Below, piece by piece: positions 24,273-37,900 of a DNA stretch of 64,000 nt. The DNA lies in the NCBI RefSeq assembly GCF_022581195.2, contig NC_061472.1, positions 5,208,001 to 5,272,000 of the forward strand, given 5' to 3'. Position numbers and translations under genes: made by a program. The notes under the pieces are model-generated. The model saw only the letters and a program-made list of their open reading frames with translations, was not told where the DNA came from and made no database searches. Source of the stretch: Helicoverpa zea (Eukaryota > Arthropoda > Insecta > Lepidoptera > Noctuidae). The stretch's first letter is position 1, and each line of letters opens with the position of its first letter.

Positions 24273-24590
24273 GGGCGCACACACACATCGCGATCACACT
24301 AATTCTAGGTTTATCGCTTCTAGCCCACCTCATCCAAGAGGTTCGACGAATCTTAACAAACATCAGTCGCTGAACCCCGGCGCCATGCAATTTAGTCAAT
24401 ATTTGTATCGTGTCGCGAATCGAGTCGAAACTTGTAATCTCGTCCATATTAGCATAGTGTATACCTACACGATAATGTTAGTAGTTCTGTTATATTTTTA
24501 TTAGATTGCCGGTGTTCGGTGTACGAGTTTTCCCCATAATATTTTTGTTATAGTGAGGCGCGTAGAAAGCGCATAATATAATGATTAAGG

Positions 24591-24596
24591 AATAAA
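24591..24596 (+). terminator. Candidate polyadenylation signal of FucTA
   Basis: An AATAAA hexamer about 320 bp after the FucTA stop codon, in AT-rich sequence. No transcript end was available to confirm it. Confidence 0.5.
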
Positions 24597-24599
24597 ATA

Positions 24600-25904
24600 T
24601 AATTCGATGTTGTTGGCGCCCAACGTGGGTCTGTGGAAAATTGATGTGAACGAGACCTGACCTCTACAATCAGAAATCATGTGCAATAAAAAATCTTTGT
24701 CAAGCATAAAACATTCCATTGTATATAGTATTCAATTACTTAACCTACCTACTTTTAAACTATTTTATTACAGTCTATTAACGAATTTTATTAGGTTTAA
24801 GACAATTTTGTTTTGTATGTTAGCTGTTTTATAAATACTTTTGTAAATTATTTGAATTTTGTAAATATTTTTACTTACTAATACATGATTAGTAGGTATT
24901 TTATATTTAATGTTGAAACTATCACACCACAATGTGTAGTGAAACGGATAATATCCATGTTCTATGTTTTAAGCAAAGTTATAAGTTTTTGGACTAGACT
25001 TGATTGATGAAATTTTTCTTTATCGATTTGATCATTATTATACATGTTTTCATGCTTGTTAAAAAGCTCAAACTATAAGTCTAGTCATGTTGCCATTGTG
25101 ACAGCACAATACCAAAAATAATCTTTCATGATTTTTGCGCACAATTTGCACAATTCGTAATGACGTTTTCATATTTTATAATTTAGATTATTGCACTTCT
25201 TAGAGAAGTTAAATTTTTATGATGTCTTTTCAATTTATTAAATTATTGAAGGTACTTACCTAGTATTCATATTTAATTATTATTGATTGAATGGTCTGTA
25301 TGTTATGACTTATGAACTGTTGTTGTGTTGGTAATATTTAAATGTTATTTTTTTAGAATGTAAATCAATCTTAATTAAGAGAAGCCCAATACAAACAAAA
25401 TGTCTGCAGTTATAATTTAATGCTGGTCTCTGAAGAAATAAAACATTTAAGTATTGTATTACAAAAAAATTAAAAACCTGGCTGTCATTACAGAGACTGA
25501 AAAATCTTGATAAATTTGTAGGTTTTAACATCAATTTTGAGGAAACCTGCATTTAAAGCTTATTTAAGTGTTCCTCTCCATAAATCCTTAATGTATCAGA
25601 CTCATTGTTGTTTCATAGGATAATCCCACAATCTCCTAAAAATCTAGTTTTAAAAATAATCAAGTATCAATGTCTTTACTAACAATTGAATGTTAAAAAT
25701 GTTAAGATCTCAAGAAATGTTGACTCCATGCAGTATGATAACAATTGCCTACCTACTTTATCGTTAACTGTGCATTTAAATATCATAGGTTAAAAAAAAA
25801 CAGTTTAAATATGTTATCTCCATTAAAACATTCCATTTCTATTGTTCACGTACTTTGTGTAACACATTTTTATGTTATATTTATGTAGCAAATATTATAT
25901 AGAC
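24600..25904. other. Intergenic AT-rich DNA between FucTA and CCDC115
   Basis: No coding feature is supported. It may include alternative FucTA 3' ends. Only short frames without recognisable families occur. Confidence 0.4.
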
Positions 25905-26151
25905 CAGGGATGGCGAACCAATGGCACGTGTGCCCGTGGTGGCACGAAGCTAAATAATTCGGGCACGCCATTATTTCACAATTGAAATTATATATGTAAA
26001 AAATCCATAATGTGCGAGTAAAAAACAAGTCCTTTCTTCATAATCTTTTACCTTTTCATGTTAACTATTTGCCTACAGGCACGCCTCAATAATTATCATT
26101 GTGTTTTTTATTTAATTTGGCACGTAAGTCAATGAAGGTTCGCCATCCCTG
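25905..26151. mobile_element. hAT-type MITE with 8-bp target duplication
   Basis: The ends are CAGGGATGGCGAACC and its complement GGTTCGCCATCCCTG, a terminal repeat typical of hAT elements. It is flanked by the perfect 8-bp duplication ATATAGAC (25897-25904 and 26152-26159), the length that hAT transposases make. At 247 bp and with no coding sequence it depends on a transposase made elsewhere. Confidence 0.9.
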
Positions 26152-26538
26152 ATATAGACAATTCATTGTATAGTAAAAAGGAATGCTATTAGATAAACTA
26201 TCGAGATAAAACAACATAGTAAATGAATAGGAAAGGGCAATTACTATGACTGGATCGAATGATTATGTGTATGAGACACCAATAAATTTATATTAATGTT
26301 ATATATTTATATATACATATAATTGTTTATCAGTGTAAAATGAAAGTGCCATTCGTGTTTAAATTAATGACAAACCTTTTAATTGGACATCTAACTCTGA
26401 AGGCCTTTCAGTATGTTGTGATTAAACAAATACTAACTTAATTAAATGCTTATTGCAGTACAATTAAGCCACCAACATGACACCTAGTGTTCATTTCACC
26501 AATGAAAATAAATAAATGATGAATTCAACATGATTTGT

Positions 26539-26544
26539 TTTATT
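26539..26544 (-). terminator. Candidate polyadenylation signal of the CCDC115-like gene
   Basis: AATAAA on the minus strand about 85 bp after the CCDC115-like stop codon. This distance is normal for a short 3' UTR. Confidence 0.45.
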
Positions 26545-26628
26545 TATATCACAAAATGGAATAACAATAATACCTGTGTCTAGAGCACATGCAAAATAAA
26601 TACTGCCTCAATATAACATAACAATTAT

Positions 26629-27153
26629 TTATGTCAACTTCTCAAAATTAATATACTGCTTCAAAATCTCTATTAGTTTTGAATTCCTTTGCAACTGCAA
26701 TTGCACATTAACACATTCAACAACAAAATTAATAGTATTCTGAAATATACTTTGAGCTTTATGCATATTCTGTGGAACTAAGACACCAAACCAGCGGATA
26801 GGATTAACCATGTTATCTGCATCATTTTCCACGACTCTCATCTGTTCTACACCATCTTCCTGTACAGTCTCACATACAGTGGAAGCTGAGAAATCTGTGC
26901 TGCTCTCTGTAGGAAGCCTTGCAGTACTTACAGAACTCTGGCCCATAATGTAACGAGACTTCGCTAAATGTATACTGCCATTCTTGATACTGGATTCTAT
27001 GTTCAATTCGCAACGCATCTTTTCTTCCATCAAATGCAATTGCTTGACAATGATTTTGTCCAGCAACTCACTGGCTACAGCCTCAGAAGGGGCATCTGTG
27101 TCAGAAAAACGGATGGTTAGTTCTTTACTAGACAAAACCTTAGCTTTTATCAT
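26629..27153 (-). CDS. V-ATPase assembly factor, CCDC115/Vma22-like
   Basis: A 174-aa protein on a single exon. It has an N-terminal helical, coiled-coil-prone segment (about residues 28-60), a block with LAKSRYIMGQ (about 63-72), a variable acidic middle, and a C-terminal block IRWFGVLVPQNMHKAQ followed by another helix. This order and the WFGxLVP motif are those of CCDC115, the animal counterpart of yeast Vma22, which helps assemble the proton-pumping Vo sector of the V-ATPase in the ER; human CCDC115 is of similar length. The start is the first ATG of an open frame and the whole family region is present. It is transcribed away from the SAFB-like gene. Identification is by motif reading only. 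Confidence 0.8.
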   Translation of the reverse strand: MIKAKVLSSKELTIRFSDTDAPSEAVASELLDKIIVKQLHLMEEKMRCELNIESSIKNGSIHLAKSRYIMGQSSVSTARLPTESSTDFSASTVCETVQEDGVEQMRVVENDADNMVNPIRWFGVLVPQNMHKAQSIFQNTINFVVECVNVQLQLQRNSKLIEILKQYINFEKLT

Positions 27154-27562
27154 CCCTTTACAAGGTTTAAACGGTACTAATTACTGTGTTACCTTGTTTC
27201 TGCTCGGGCATTATGAAGTTTGCTTGTTAGCTAATGTGAATTAAATGAAAATCACAACACTGTAACTGTTTTTCTTAATCTAAACAAAATATTTCAACAA
27301 TTCACAACTGTTCACAACAGTGAAATGATTTGTCAATAAATCCATCCATCCATTGACAATATTGACATTTCTCATGTGTGCGCCAAAAACAAGATTTCTT
27401 CTCTAGATTACAACTATCTATGCTTAACCATAAACTTTAGTCCACCCACTCCGTTTTATCGTAATGTTTATAAATCAAAAAAGTAAAGGTTCCGTACCTT
27501 TATTACATGAGGATAAGAACTAAACGGGAAGGACTTTAGATGGACACTTAATATAATAAGCG

Positions 27563-28589
27563 TCTCAAGCGACTCTTCCCATCCGTATGGGAGGACTTGG
27601 CGTCCGTAAAATTTCCAGTGTAAGTTTACCAGCCTTTATTTCCTCGGTCCATGGCACTGAGAAATTGATCAGGAAAATATTACCCACCACACTGGTCAAT
27701 TTTGAGGTGCCAAGCCTGACTGAGGCTTTAAATGCTTGGAAAGTCGCATGCCCGAACACCGACTTACCCGCCAACCTGTCCTCCCAGAGACAGTGGGATG
27801 AGCCGCTCTGCAGAGTAATACGGAAAAGTTTAATCGATACGTCAATTACTTCTGCAGAGCGAGCGCGCCTACTGGCTGTGGGTGAATGGGAGTCGGGTCT
27901 ATGGCTTCTTGCACTTCCGTCCTCAAACACAGGCACCATGTTTGATGACACCACCTTTAGACTCGCCGTTTGCCTCCGACTAGGTGCTCCATGCTGCTCT
28001 CCTCATCGCTGCCACTGCGGGAAAGCTGTCAACAGCCTCGGTCACCACGGCCTGTCGTGCAGCCGGAGTGCCGGCCGCATACCACGACATGCCAACATAA
28101 ACGACGTAATCCGTCGCGCTCTTGTTGCCGTCGGCGTGCCAGCCGTACTCGAACCAAATGGCTTGGCACGCGACGATGGCAAGAGACCAGACGGCATGTC
28201 GCTATTTCCGTGGAAGGTGGGTAGGACTTTAGTGTGGGACGCGACATGCGTCGACACTCTTGCGCCATCTCACTTTCCCGGAACTGCATGTTGTGCTGGC
28301 TCTGCCGCTGCACAAGCAGAGAACCTCAAGCGGCGCAAATATAGTAACCTTATAGGCAATTACATGTTTGAGCCGTTTGGGGTTGAAACTCTAGGGCCGT
28401 GGGGTCCGAGGGCGCACCTTCTTGCCAGGGATATTTCCCAGCGCCTGGTTGACACTTCCCGGGACCCAAAGGCTGGCTTTATTTCGCACAGAGGTTGAGC
28501 ATTGCCATCCAACGTGGCAATGCTGCCAGTCTTTTGGGTACATTACCCAGTGACAGCGATGAGGAGCAATTTTTTGATGCACTGTATTA
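27563..28589 (+). pseudogene. 5'-truncated non-LTR retrotransposon, C-terminal end
   Basis: The frame starts without an ATG (IRMGGLGVRK) and continues for about 300 codons. It has a Cys/His cluster (CHCGKAVNSLGHHGLSC) followed by RPDG...LVWDATC, the PD-(D/E)xK arrangement of restriction-like endonucleases in some LINEs. No reverse transcriptase motifs remain. A frameshift near 28480 puts the last 30 or so residues (up to a stop at 28589) in another frame. A TA-rich microsatellite follows at 28599-28618. It sits between two divergent host genes. Annotation pipelines often leave such frames as uncharacterised proteins, but I read it as a dead element. Confidence 0.75.
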
Positions 28590-28804
28590 GTTTTAAGTTG
28601 TATATATATATATATATAAGTTTATTATATAATAATGATTCATATAGTATTGATTGGGTATAAAACCGAATGATGAACTAGACACCTTTTTTGTTTGTTT
28701 GAATGTTTTTGTTTGTTGACTATAAACATCTATAGTCTACGATTTATACTCTATGCTGCATTTCCACCCCCGCTTGCCCCTTTCTTCGTCCCTCCTGTCT
28801 GCTA

Positions 28805-28830
28805 CGTACGACGCCGCCATCTTAAAATTT
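28805..28830 (+). promoter_or_regulatory. Promoter-type GCCGCCATCTT motif upstream of SAFB
   Basis: The sequence cgccgccatctt lies about 110 bp before the SAFB start codon, just after a C/T-rich stretch. GCCGCCATCTT is the known binding core of YY1/Pho-type factors and is frequent in core promoters of housekeeping genes. The transcription start itself is not visible. Confidence 0.45.
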
Positions 28831-28931
28831 TCGTCATTCATGTGTGGGAATATTCGTTTCATAGATTGCTGAAAATATAAAACAAGATAAAGTGGTTATT
28901 ATTAGAAACGTTCTTAAAATAACACAAGGCG

Positions 28932-31900
28932 ATGTCGGACAAAAAGCGACTGCTAAACGATCTCAGAGTTATAGATTTACGTGCAGAGTTAGAGAAACGC
29001 AACCTAGATAAAAGCGGCGTTCGCGGTGTGCTGATACAACGTTTATCCAAGGTAATTAAGTGACGTGTACGAGTAAAATACCGCAATTAAAATTCAATAC
29101 GTATATAAAACTTTATTGGTTATATCATTCTAGCACTTGGAAGAGGAAGGGCATGATCCGGCTACTTTCAAGTTTGAGTTGACTACTGTAGAGCCAAAGA
29201 CTCCAGCGAAGAGGACCAGACGTGCAGAGAGCACAGTCGAACCGGAATCTGAAGAGACTCCCGCCATGGAAGACATGATTGTACAAGATGATGCTGGGGA
29301 AGAGGAAGAAACTGAGCAAGGTGACAAGAAACAAAACAAGTCTAGTCCCAAGCCCGAAGCAACTATGGAGGTGGAAGAACCAGAAAAAGTTAATAGAAAA
29401 AGAGAAATAAAGGAGGAACCAGAAGCAACGCAGCCGAAAAAGGCTTGTCTTGAAAAGGATACTAGAAATGAGGACGATCATAAAGTGGAAAACAACACAG
29501 ATGCTGAGGACAGTATCAACTTGGATATTGGTGATGATGAACTGCTAAATGAAGAGGTACGTTTCTATTTCTTCAGTGTTACAGTTAAACTGCCGCCTGT
29601 TGCATCCAAAATATCCAATGGATTCATGATGGAGGTAGACTAGGATGTATATAGAATCTGAAATCATGTTTTGTTTAAGTCGTCCTGTACATATGTATTT
29701 ATTAGTACTTATATATTTCTGAAATATACTTATGTTCATATAAGTATCTTATTTTTTTAATCATCACATATTTTCTAACATTTTTTATAAAATTTTGCTT
29801 TATCAACCCAATTGTGTCATGTCCAGTTTCAGTAATTATTAATAGTATCTTACTGGAGTATCGCCAAATGTCTAACTGAAACTAATATTTGCAAAGTTTA
29901 TTGTGCATAATATACATGTGTTTACATTTATCCTAACCTTGTATTTAATCTCTTTCAGACTGACAACAACACTAAAACTCTCAAAAAAGGTAAGGTTTGA
30001 CTTTGTTTACACTCACATTTTGTACATACAGATACTATCAAAATTAATGATCAGTGAACTTATTGTAGTGATATTATAATTAACTCTAAACAAAATGTCT
30101 CTTCAAAACAATAACTGGCAGATGAAATATTGAACATGTGCTTAGGAAAGTACTAAACTTGATATGTGATTAACAATACATGATGTATGAATTATTTTTG
30201 CAATATTTGTCATCATGTTAAAATTGGAATTGATGCGGTAAACAAGAGAGGAAAGTTGTAAACAGCAGAAGAAAACTGATAGTCAGACCTGCGAGCAACA
30301 TGCAGAAACTCCTGCAACACAGAATAAACACAAACAGTTACAGAAAGACAGAGAGTTGACATTGTGTCTCATTTGGGAGGATTACCACTGATATGAGCAC
30401 AGACTGAGGTGGCTTCCATTACAATGCTGTGGTGTTTTGTGTACTCTAAGTGGCACTTCCAGTCACTCCAGCTCTCCAGTGTCCTACAGTTATGTATGCT
30501 TTACTATGGACATAGTAGCTCATAGCTGCTATGCTGCTCCATATCCAGATGGTGGTGCTAATGTCCAATCAAGTTTTCAGGTCAGGATTTTTTGTTATAA
30601 ACAACGTACAAGAAAGAAAAATATCAAGAAAGTATCAAGTCTGCGCGGCAAGATGGTGGAGAGGCAGGGTGGGCCGCTCCCGATATTCGGCGAGCGACCT
30701 GCGCTGGCTCAGCTGATAAGTGCGACTGACGTAGATGAGGCTGCGGAGGAGGAGGACGCGGCCGAGCCGGCGAGCGACAAGTCAGCGCCCGCCGACACTG
30801 CTACGAATGCCGACGACGAGCCAGCTGACGACCAACACCAAGTAAACTCCGAAGCCCCCGCCACTAGGTTGGTGAACGTCGAACGGCCGCCGTGTCGCCG
30901 CCCACGCGCATCTATAACAACTCCGATTATTTCGACATCCAATACTTTTCTTTCGTTATCTCTACAAAGTTTTGCACCTGACGTTATGGAGATTTGGCTG
31001 CCCTACGGATTGTCGACGGCTGCCTGTCAATGCTCGTCGATGTCGTCGCGTGTTCGCTGGCGCCGAGCTACAGTGAACGAGCTACACTGGATCCCTGTTG
31101 GAGGTGTGGCTCCCACTGATGACAGCTGCCGCGGTCCAGCGACCAGTGCCGGCGAGGCGACGGTACACGGTGGAGCTGCCCGCACAGTCCCGGCCTATGC
31201 AGTGGAGTAATGGTGCAAAACTTTGTAGCTGATCAGTGTCACGGGAATTCTAAAAGATTACTGTCACCAAACTGCACATTTATGGACTTGTGCTAGTAAT
31301 AAACATAAAATGTTAAAATTCTTACCAATATGTACTTGTCGCGATTGCAGTCATATTGTTTTAATTTTCATTGGTAAATAATACTTTTAATATTTTTCAG
31401 CAATGAGGATGAAAAGCATGACAAGGATACAAAAGGTAGTTATGATCAATCTTTGTTTTAATTTATTTGATCGAGTCACACAGGCACTTATCACATTTTT
31501 TTTTTATGTATAGATGAAAAAGAGAAGGAAGGTGATGGTGAAAAGAAGGAGAAAAAGGATGAAACCAAAGAGGGTGGGGCGAGGAATTTGTGGGTCAGTG
31601 GCCTGTCTGGCGACACTCGCGCTAAGGACCTCAAGCAACTGTGCAGCAAGCATGGCAAGGTAAACACTAGAATCATTCTTATTTTAAACCAGATAATAAC
31701 GGCGCATCCAGTTGCTGTAAAACTACATTTCCTGCATACTTGCATAGTTATTTTTAACTTTACATTTTATAACAACATGCTGATTGGAACTCAGCCAGAT
31801 ATTGAATTTCAAGTACTTAGAAATGTTTATCAATTCAGCTAAACGTAATTACACACGTTTTGATTGCAGGTGATAGGAGCGAAGGTAGTAACAAATGCCA

Positions 31901-34900
31901 GAACACCAGGGTCACGTTGTTATGGCTACGTCACGATGGCTAGTGCACAAGATGCTGAGAACTGCATTAAACATTTACATAGAACAGGTAATTCATTTAT
32001 TCGGGCTCCCGCACTCGGAAAAAATAACTATCGCTATATTAGCATCAAGGCATAACAAAATAAGTACGTATTCACGTATGCATTGCAATGTAAACACAGA
32101 CAGAAAGAAAATAAGTTTTATTGCTCATGTAAACATGCATATACACATGGACAATATAAACAAAATAAAAAAAAAATGAAGGGGAAAATATGCGTCTTGA
32201 AACGCGCAATACGGCGCAGCATAATGCTGCGACCCGAAACGATACAGAGTTTTCAGAGATAGCCGGTGCGGTCAATCGAAAAGAATAATATTCTAACATT
32301 ATTTTTAGAATTGCATGGGCGCATGATATCCGTAGAAAAAGCGAAATCGGAGTCAGAATCTTCGTCTCGCCGCCAGCCCTCAGCAAGGTCTGAGCGACGC
32401 GCCAGCAAAGATCGCAAGGAGGAACCTAAAGAGAATGAGGTATGTAACCAAAGTCTTGTCTACTGGCTGTTTACTGCAGTTTCACTCACTTCCTGGGAGA
32501 ACTTCTTCCCATACCAGGACAAAAATATAGCCTAAATTATCTGGGGATACTATCGTTTCAGAATAAAGAAATAAATTTTCATATTGGTTCAGTAATCTTT
32601 ACTTTGCAAAGAAACAAAAAAGGTTTCAATTTCACAGGTAGCATAGAGGCAAAATAATATACATTTTGTTTGTTCTTGGTATTTAAACACATCCTTCTTG
32701 TAAATTATTCACTGCAAACTTTCATTTATAGTTTTATGTTATTAGGAGAACAAGGAAGGTGGAGATAAGACTGGGGAACCAAAACAGAAAAAGGAGAGTG
32801 AGATGTCAGGAGCAGAGAGTACTCGTTCCACATCACGCACACGTGAAAAATCGCACCGATCTGATAAGGTGTGAATATTACTACTTAATCTATTTGCATG
32901 TAAATTCTTTCCTTTCTTTAGCACGTTAAAATCCATATTTCCGTTCGTTTCCGATGTCTGTCCCATCGGGTTATGTTCAGTTGGCTGATCTTCTTATATA
33001 GGAGGCTATTATTTTTATTTCTTTTTCTACATGTAGAGGTATTGTTATTTTGAGTGAATATTTATTAGATCAATATTTCAGGATCGCACGAAACGAAGCA
33101 CGAGAAGTCGTGAGCGTCGGCGATCGCCTCGAGAGGTTCTGTCATTTTCCAAAATATGGGTAAGTGATCGTAGTTAGTTGAGCTTCATTAGATTAAGAAG
33201 ACTTGCTGTTTCTCGCGTTTTCCACCATGTCCTGAGGGAACTTTTTGTACTCGGACATTCAACAATTGGACAAGTGTCGGGAATAGGCTAGTTTCTCAAC
33301 AGTGAAAGAGTTTTTCAATAGTTTCGTACTGGATGGGCCTCGCTGGAGAAATTGCTGGCGTTACTGCAAACTTCGTTGAAGTCCCCGTTGAAACCCCGTG
33401 ACCCTCAATGTAGGTGAAAAAGGCAAACTTACCTGGGAAACAGGGAAGTGGACAGGAAGGCAGTCTGCCGACGACGGGACACTCGAAATGCCGGCCGGCC
33501 AGCGGGACACTTTCTCTGCACTTGCTTCGTATTGTCTTTTCACGAGTCCGGGTGATCGAGGCACTAACAGCCAGCACTTCTAGCGAGGCTTTTATGGGTT
33601 TTTCTTATTTTTATCGCGCGACGAGCCGCGGGCGATACCAATTTTTTGACTTTCCCAAAGAGAAGTGAAAACAAAAGCGAAACCCGTCATGGCAGGAAAA
33701 ATTAAAAATAAAGAAATGAGGAAACGACCAAGAAGTCTGAACATTTCCCCCCACTTGAAAGCCACATGGGTTTCACGGATAAGCCGAACGCAACGAAAGC
33801 TATGCTCGAAAAATATATGTTAAACTAAAACTTAACTTCTAAGAATGAGCAATACGATATAAAGTACTGAAATCGATATTGCTCAAGTTATATCTAGTAG
33901 AATATCTAATTAATTGGCAAAGAGCAGACCTTGACGATAGGTCGTCGAAGCGTCTTGCCATTAGCAGTTCGGAGAGTAACAACTCTAATAACATTATCGG
34001 CACCTGGGTGCACTTGTTCTATACGGGCCAGTCTCCAGAGCAAAGGTGAAAGATTTGGTTCGTTGACAATGACTAAATCATTAACTTTTAAATTAGGCGC
34101 GGTTTGAAACCATTTGTTCTTTTGTTGAAGCGTGTGAAGGTAATCACGTTGCCAAGCTCGCCAAAAGCATTGTGTCATCTTCTTGACCATTTGCCAACGG
34201 CTACGAGGCGAGATGGTGTCATCTATAGGTTCCTCAGGCAAAGAAACCAAAGGACCTCCCGTTAAAAAATGCCCCGGTGTTAAAACATCAGACTTGAGGG
34301 TCTGAGGATAGATTGCAAAGAGGACGTGAATTCAACACTGCCTCTATCTTAGTTAATACAGTTAAGAATTCCTCGAGAGTGAGGACCTGAGTACCTACCA
34401 CTCGCTTGAGGTGGTATTTTGTTGATTTGATACCACTCTCAAATATGCCACCGAAGTGAGGCGCACCGGGAGGATTAAATTTCCAAACGATTTGACGACT
34501 AGCTAAGCCATCGGACATAGCCGATTTACTTTTATAAAGTTCATCTACGATCTCTTTGAGATATTTATTCGCGCCTACGAAATTCGTACCACAATCAGTT
34601 AGAATAGAATGGCACATACCGCGACGGGAAACGAATCTATCTAACGCCGCGAGGAAAGCGTCTGAACTCAATTCAGTTACAGCTTCTAAATGCACTGCTT
34701 TCGTGCTTAAGCAAACAAATAAGCATAAATATGCCTTATAAGTTTTGGCACCACGACGACGACTCTCTTTAATTGTAAAAGGTCCACCGAAGTCAGCCCC
34801 AACAGACTGAAAGCATCGAGACGGCTGGAGTCGCGTTGCGGGTAATTTGCCCATGCTGGGCTGATTATACACTGGATTCACTTTGAAACATCGAACGCAT

Positions 34901-37900
34901 TTCGAAATAACAGAACGGATAAGGAGTCTTATGCCGATTATCCAGAATCTACGTTGAATCAACGACTGCAATGTCCTAGGACCGCAGTGAAGATACTTTA
35001 AATGGAAATGTTCAACTATCATTCGAGATAGTGGACTTAACTTAGGTAGAAGAAGAGGATGTAACATAGATGTGAGTAAGTTAGCCTCATCAATACGTCC
35101 CCCCACTCGTAACAAACCTTCCTCGTCTATAAACGGTGAAAGTTTTTGAATAGATTTGGAACATTGTTGCTTAGCACGCACTTGATTGAATTCTGTTGAC
35201 ATATATTGACTTTGAGTATATTTCACCAAAGTTCTCATTGACTTATCAAGTTCAGTGCTAGAAAGAGGAGAAATGTCCCAATTCCGTTTAGGACGTCTGA
35301 AATTCGAAATTATGCGAAACCACCAGGCTAAGGTTCTTTGAAGTTTAGTAAAATTGGAATGTCTAGAAATTAAGGTTGAAATTACATCTTGAAGTTGACG
35401 AGAATGTAAATTTTCCGTGACAACGGATTTCAGTTCCGGTAACTCGTCTCTTGGAACCAACAGCCGCTTAGATGGCCAAGTTTTGGGAGATTCCTGTAAC
35501 CAGGAAGGTCCGTGCCACCAGAGTTGATGATCTATTAGCTCTGGACAAGACACACCACGGCTACAACAATCGGCCGGATTATCATTAGTAGAAACATGAA
35601 ACCAATTTTCAGGGGTAATCAAATCAATAACCTGAATTACACGATTGGCTACATACATTTTTAGTAAATGAGGAGCAGTATTAATCCAAGAGAGCGTAGT
35701 ACTGCTATCCGAATAAGCACGAATAGAACGAATAGGAATTTTATCCTTTAACAGATTATACATGTGAGATAGCACACGCGCTAGAAGCACTGCAGCGCTT
35801 AGCTCGAGCCTATTCACTGTAGTCGGCTTCAAAGGAGCCACTCTAGACTTCCCGATTAATAGATGCGTTACAGTAGAATTCGTACTTGTAACAGCGCATA
35901 AATATACGCAACACCCATATCCTTTTAACGAACCGTCGCAAAATCCTACTAAATGGATATCAGTAAAATCTGGAGGTATCACTAGCCGCGGTAAACTTAT
36001 ACTTTGTAAATCGGATAAATTCGCGGCAATCAAATGCCATTGTTTGGCTAAATGTTGAGGAATAGCATCATCCCAAGATAAGTTCGAACGCCACATCTCT
36101 TGGAGTAGAGATTTTGCTGCAAACACTACTGGGCAAATCCAACCCAGTGGATCGAAAATACGAGCTACTGTCGAGAGAATAGAGCGTTTAGTATAACGAA
36201 CATCAAACGAATCTGAAATCTTATATGAAAAACTGTCCTTAGATGGATTCCACCGAATGCCTAATATTTTGAGAAACTCATCGCCTGATTCATCGAAGGA
36301 CTTAGAAGTTTGACAATGATCCGGAGGAACATCGGACAGAAGATTGGGAGTATTAGTACTCCATTTACGAAGTTCAAAACAACCTTTGGCCAGTAGAGAT
36401 ACTAAATCCGCTTTTAGCTGTATAGCTTCTGATAAAGTGGAGCATCCGGTAGTGACGTCATCCATGAACGTTTCCTCCGCCAGGACTTGAGCCGCACGGC
36501 TCTGGTACTCTGACCCATGGTCTTCGGAAAGTTGGCGGAGAGTACGAATCGCTAAATAAGGCGAACTAGTTACTCCATAAGTCACTGTATTGAGCTCATA
36601 TTCTACCAGAGCCTCAGTAGGACTGTCTCGCCATAAAATATGCTGATAGCACCTTTCGTCAGGCCTGATTAGAATCTGTCTATACATTTTACAAACGTCA
36701 GCAGTAAAAACAATTTTATGAAGACGAAACTTAGTAATTAAATCGACTATATCGATTTGAAGTTTAGGTCCTACATGAACAATATGATTCAACGAATAAT
36801 TATTTGTAGTTCGACTACTGGCGTCGAAAACTACACGCAGCCGTGTCGTAGTACTTTCTGGACGCACGACGCAGTGATGCGGAATAAGGTACCGACCAGC
36901 AGGCAAAGTATCAATAGGCTGCATATGACCCAAGTCTTTGTACTGCTTCATGAAATCCTGGTATTCCGGTTTTAACCCAGGTTGAGTACATAACCGTTTC
37001 TCTAGGTTGAGAAATCGATTTAAAGCGTGGCGATAAGAATCACCAAGGGAAGGAGCATCATCCTTTAACATCAAAGGAACTACATACCTACCTTCCGGAG
37101 TACGATATGTACCGGATTTGTATATTTGTTCACAAACTTCGTCCTCAGGGCCGGAAATTTTACATTTCGGCGGCTCCTCAGACTCCCAAAAACGTTGAAC
37201 GATATCGTCGAGCGCACTGGAAGACGCGACGAGTGACGTAACGGATTGATCTGGGGTACGAGTTGACGTGTTATGAAGAAACTGACCTGTTATCACCCAG
37301 CCGAATACACTCGATAACGCGCAGGGTAACCCGGGACCGGGAGTGTAACGAGAGCCAGTATAAATCTGGTCAAAACACTCAACACCTAATAGTAGATCGA
37401 TCGGACCCGATTTATGAAAATCGCGGTCGGCGAGATCTAAATGCGCGAAATGGTCCTTGACGTACATCGGAAGCGATGACGAAGGCAGCATTCCCGCAAT
37501 CTTTGGTAAAACTACTAAAGAAATCTGGAACTGTGGTGACTCACTCAACCGAGGTATTATCGAACCAACAGTATGACCTTTGATATTAACGGAATTTTGA
37601 CCAAGCCCAGACACGGTTAAGTTGCATTTCTTAACTCGCAAACCTAATCTACGTGCGCACTCGTTTGTGATAAATGAATCCATCGACCCGCTATCAATGA
37701 GCGCACGAGCATACTGCATAGAACCATCTGAATGACGCAATTGCACTACAGCAGTACCTAATATCTTCGTACCCTTAGGGTCAGCTGACTTAGAGGCGCA
37801 GGTAAGCGTAGTGCTTGAACCCGCTTCGTCAGTCACGTTGGAATCACCCGAATGTGTTACGGAATTTTGACGTTCGATATGCAACAGCGTATTATGGTTT

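Noticed and set aside
27587..28498. Possible 303-aa host gene
   Set aside because: The sequence is a LINE C-terminus with a nuclease-like motif, no proper start and a frameshifted tail.
33296..33668. Several short frames repeated at 39302-39710
   Set aside because: They lie within the two LTRs of the BEL/Pao element and exist twice only for that reason.
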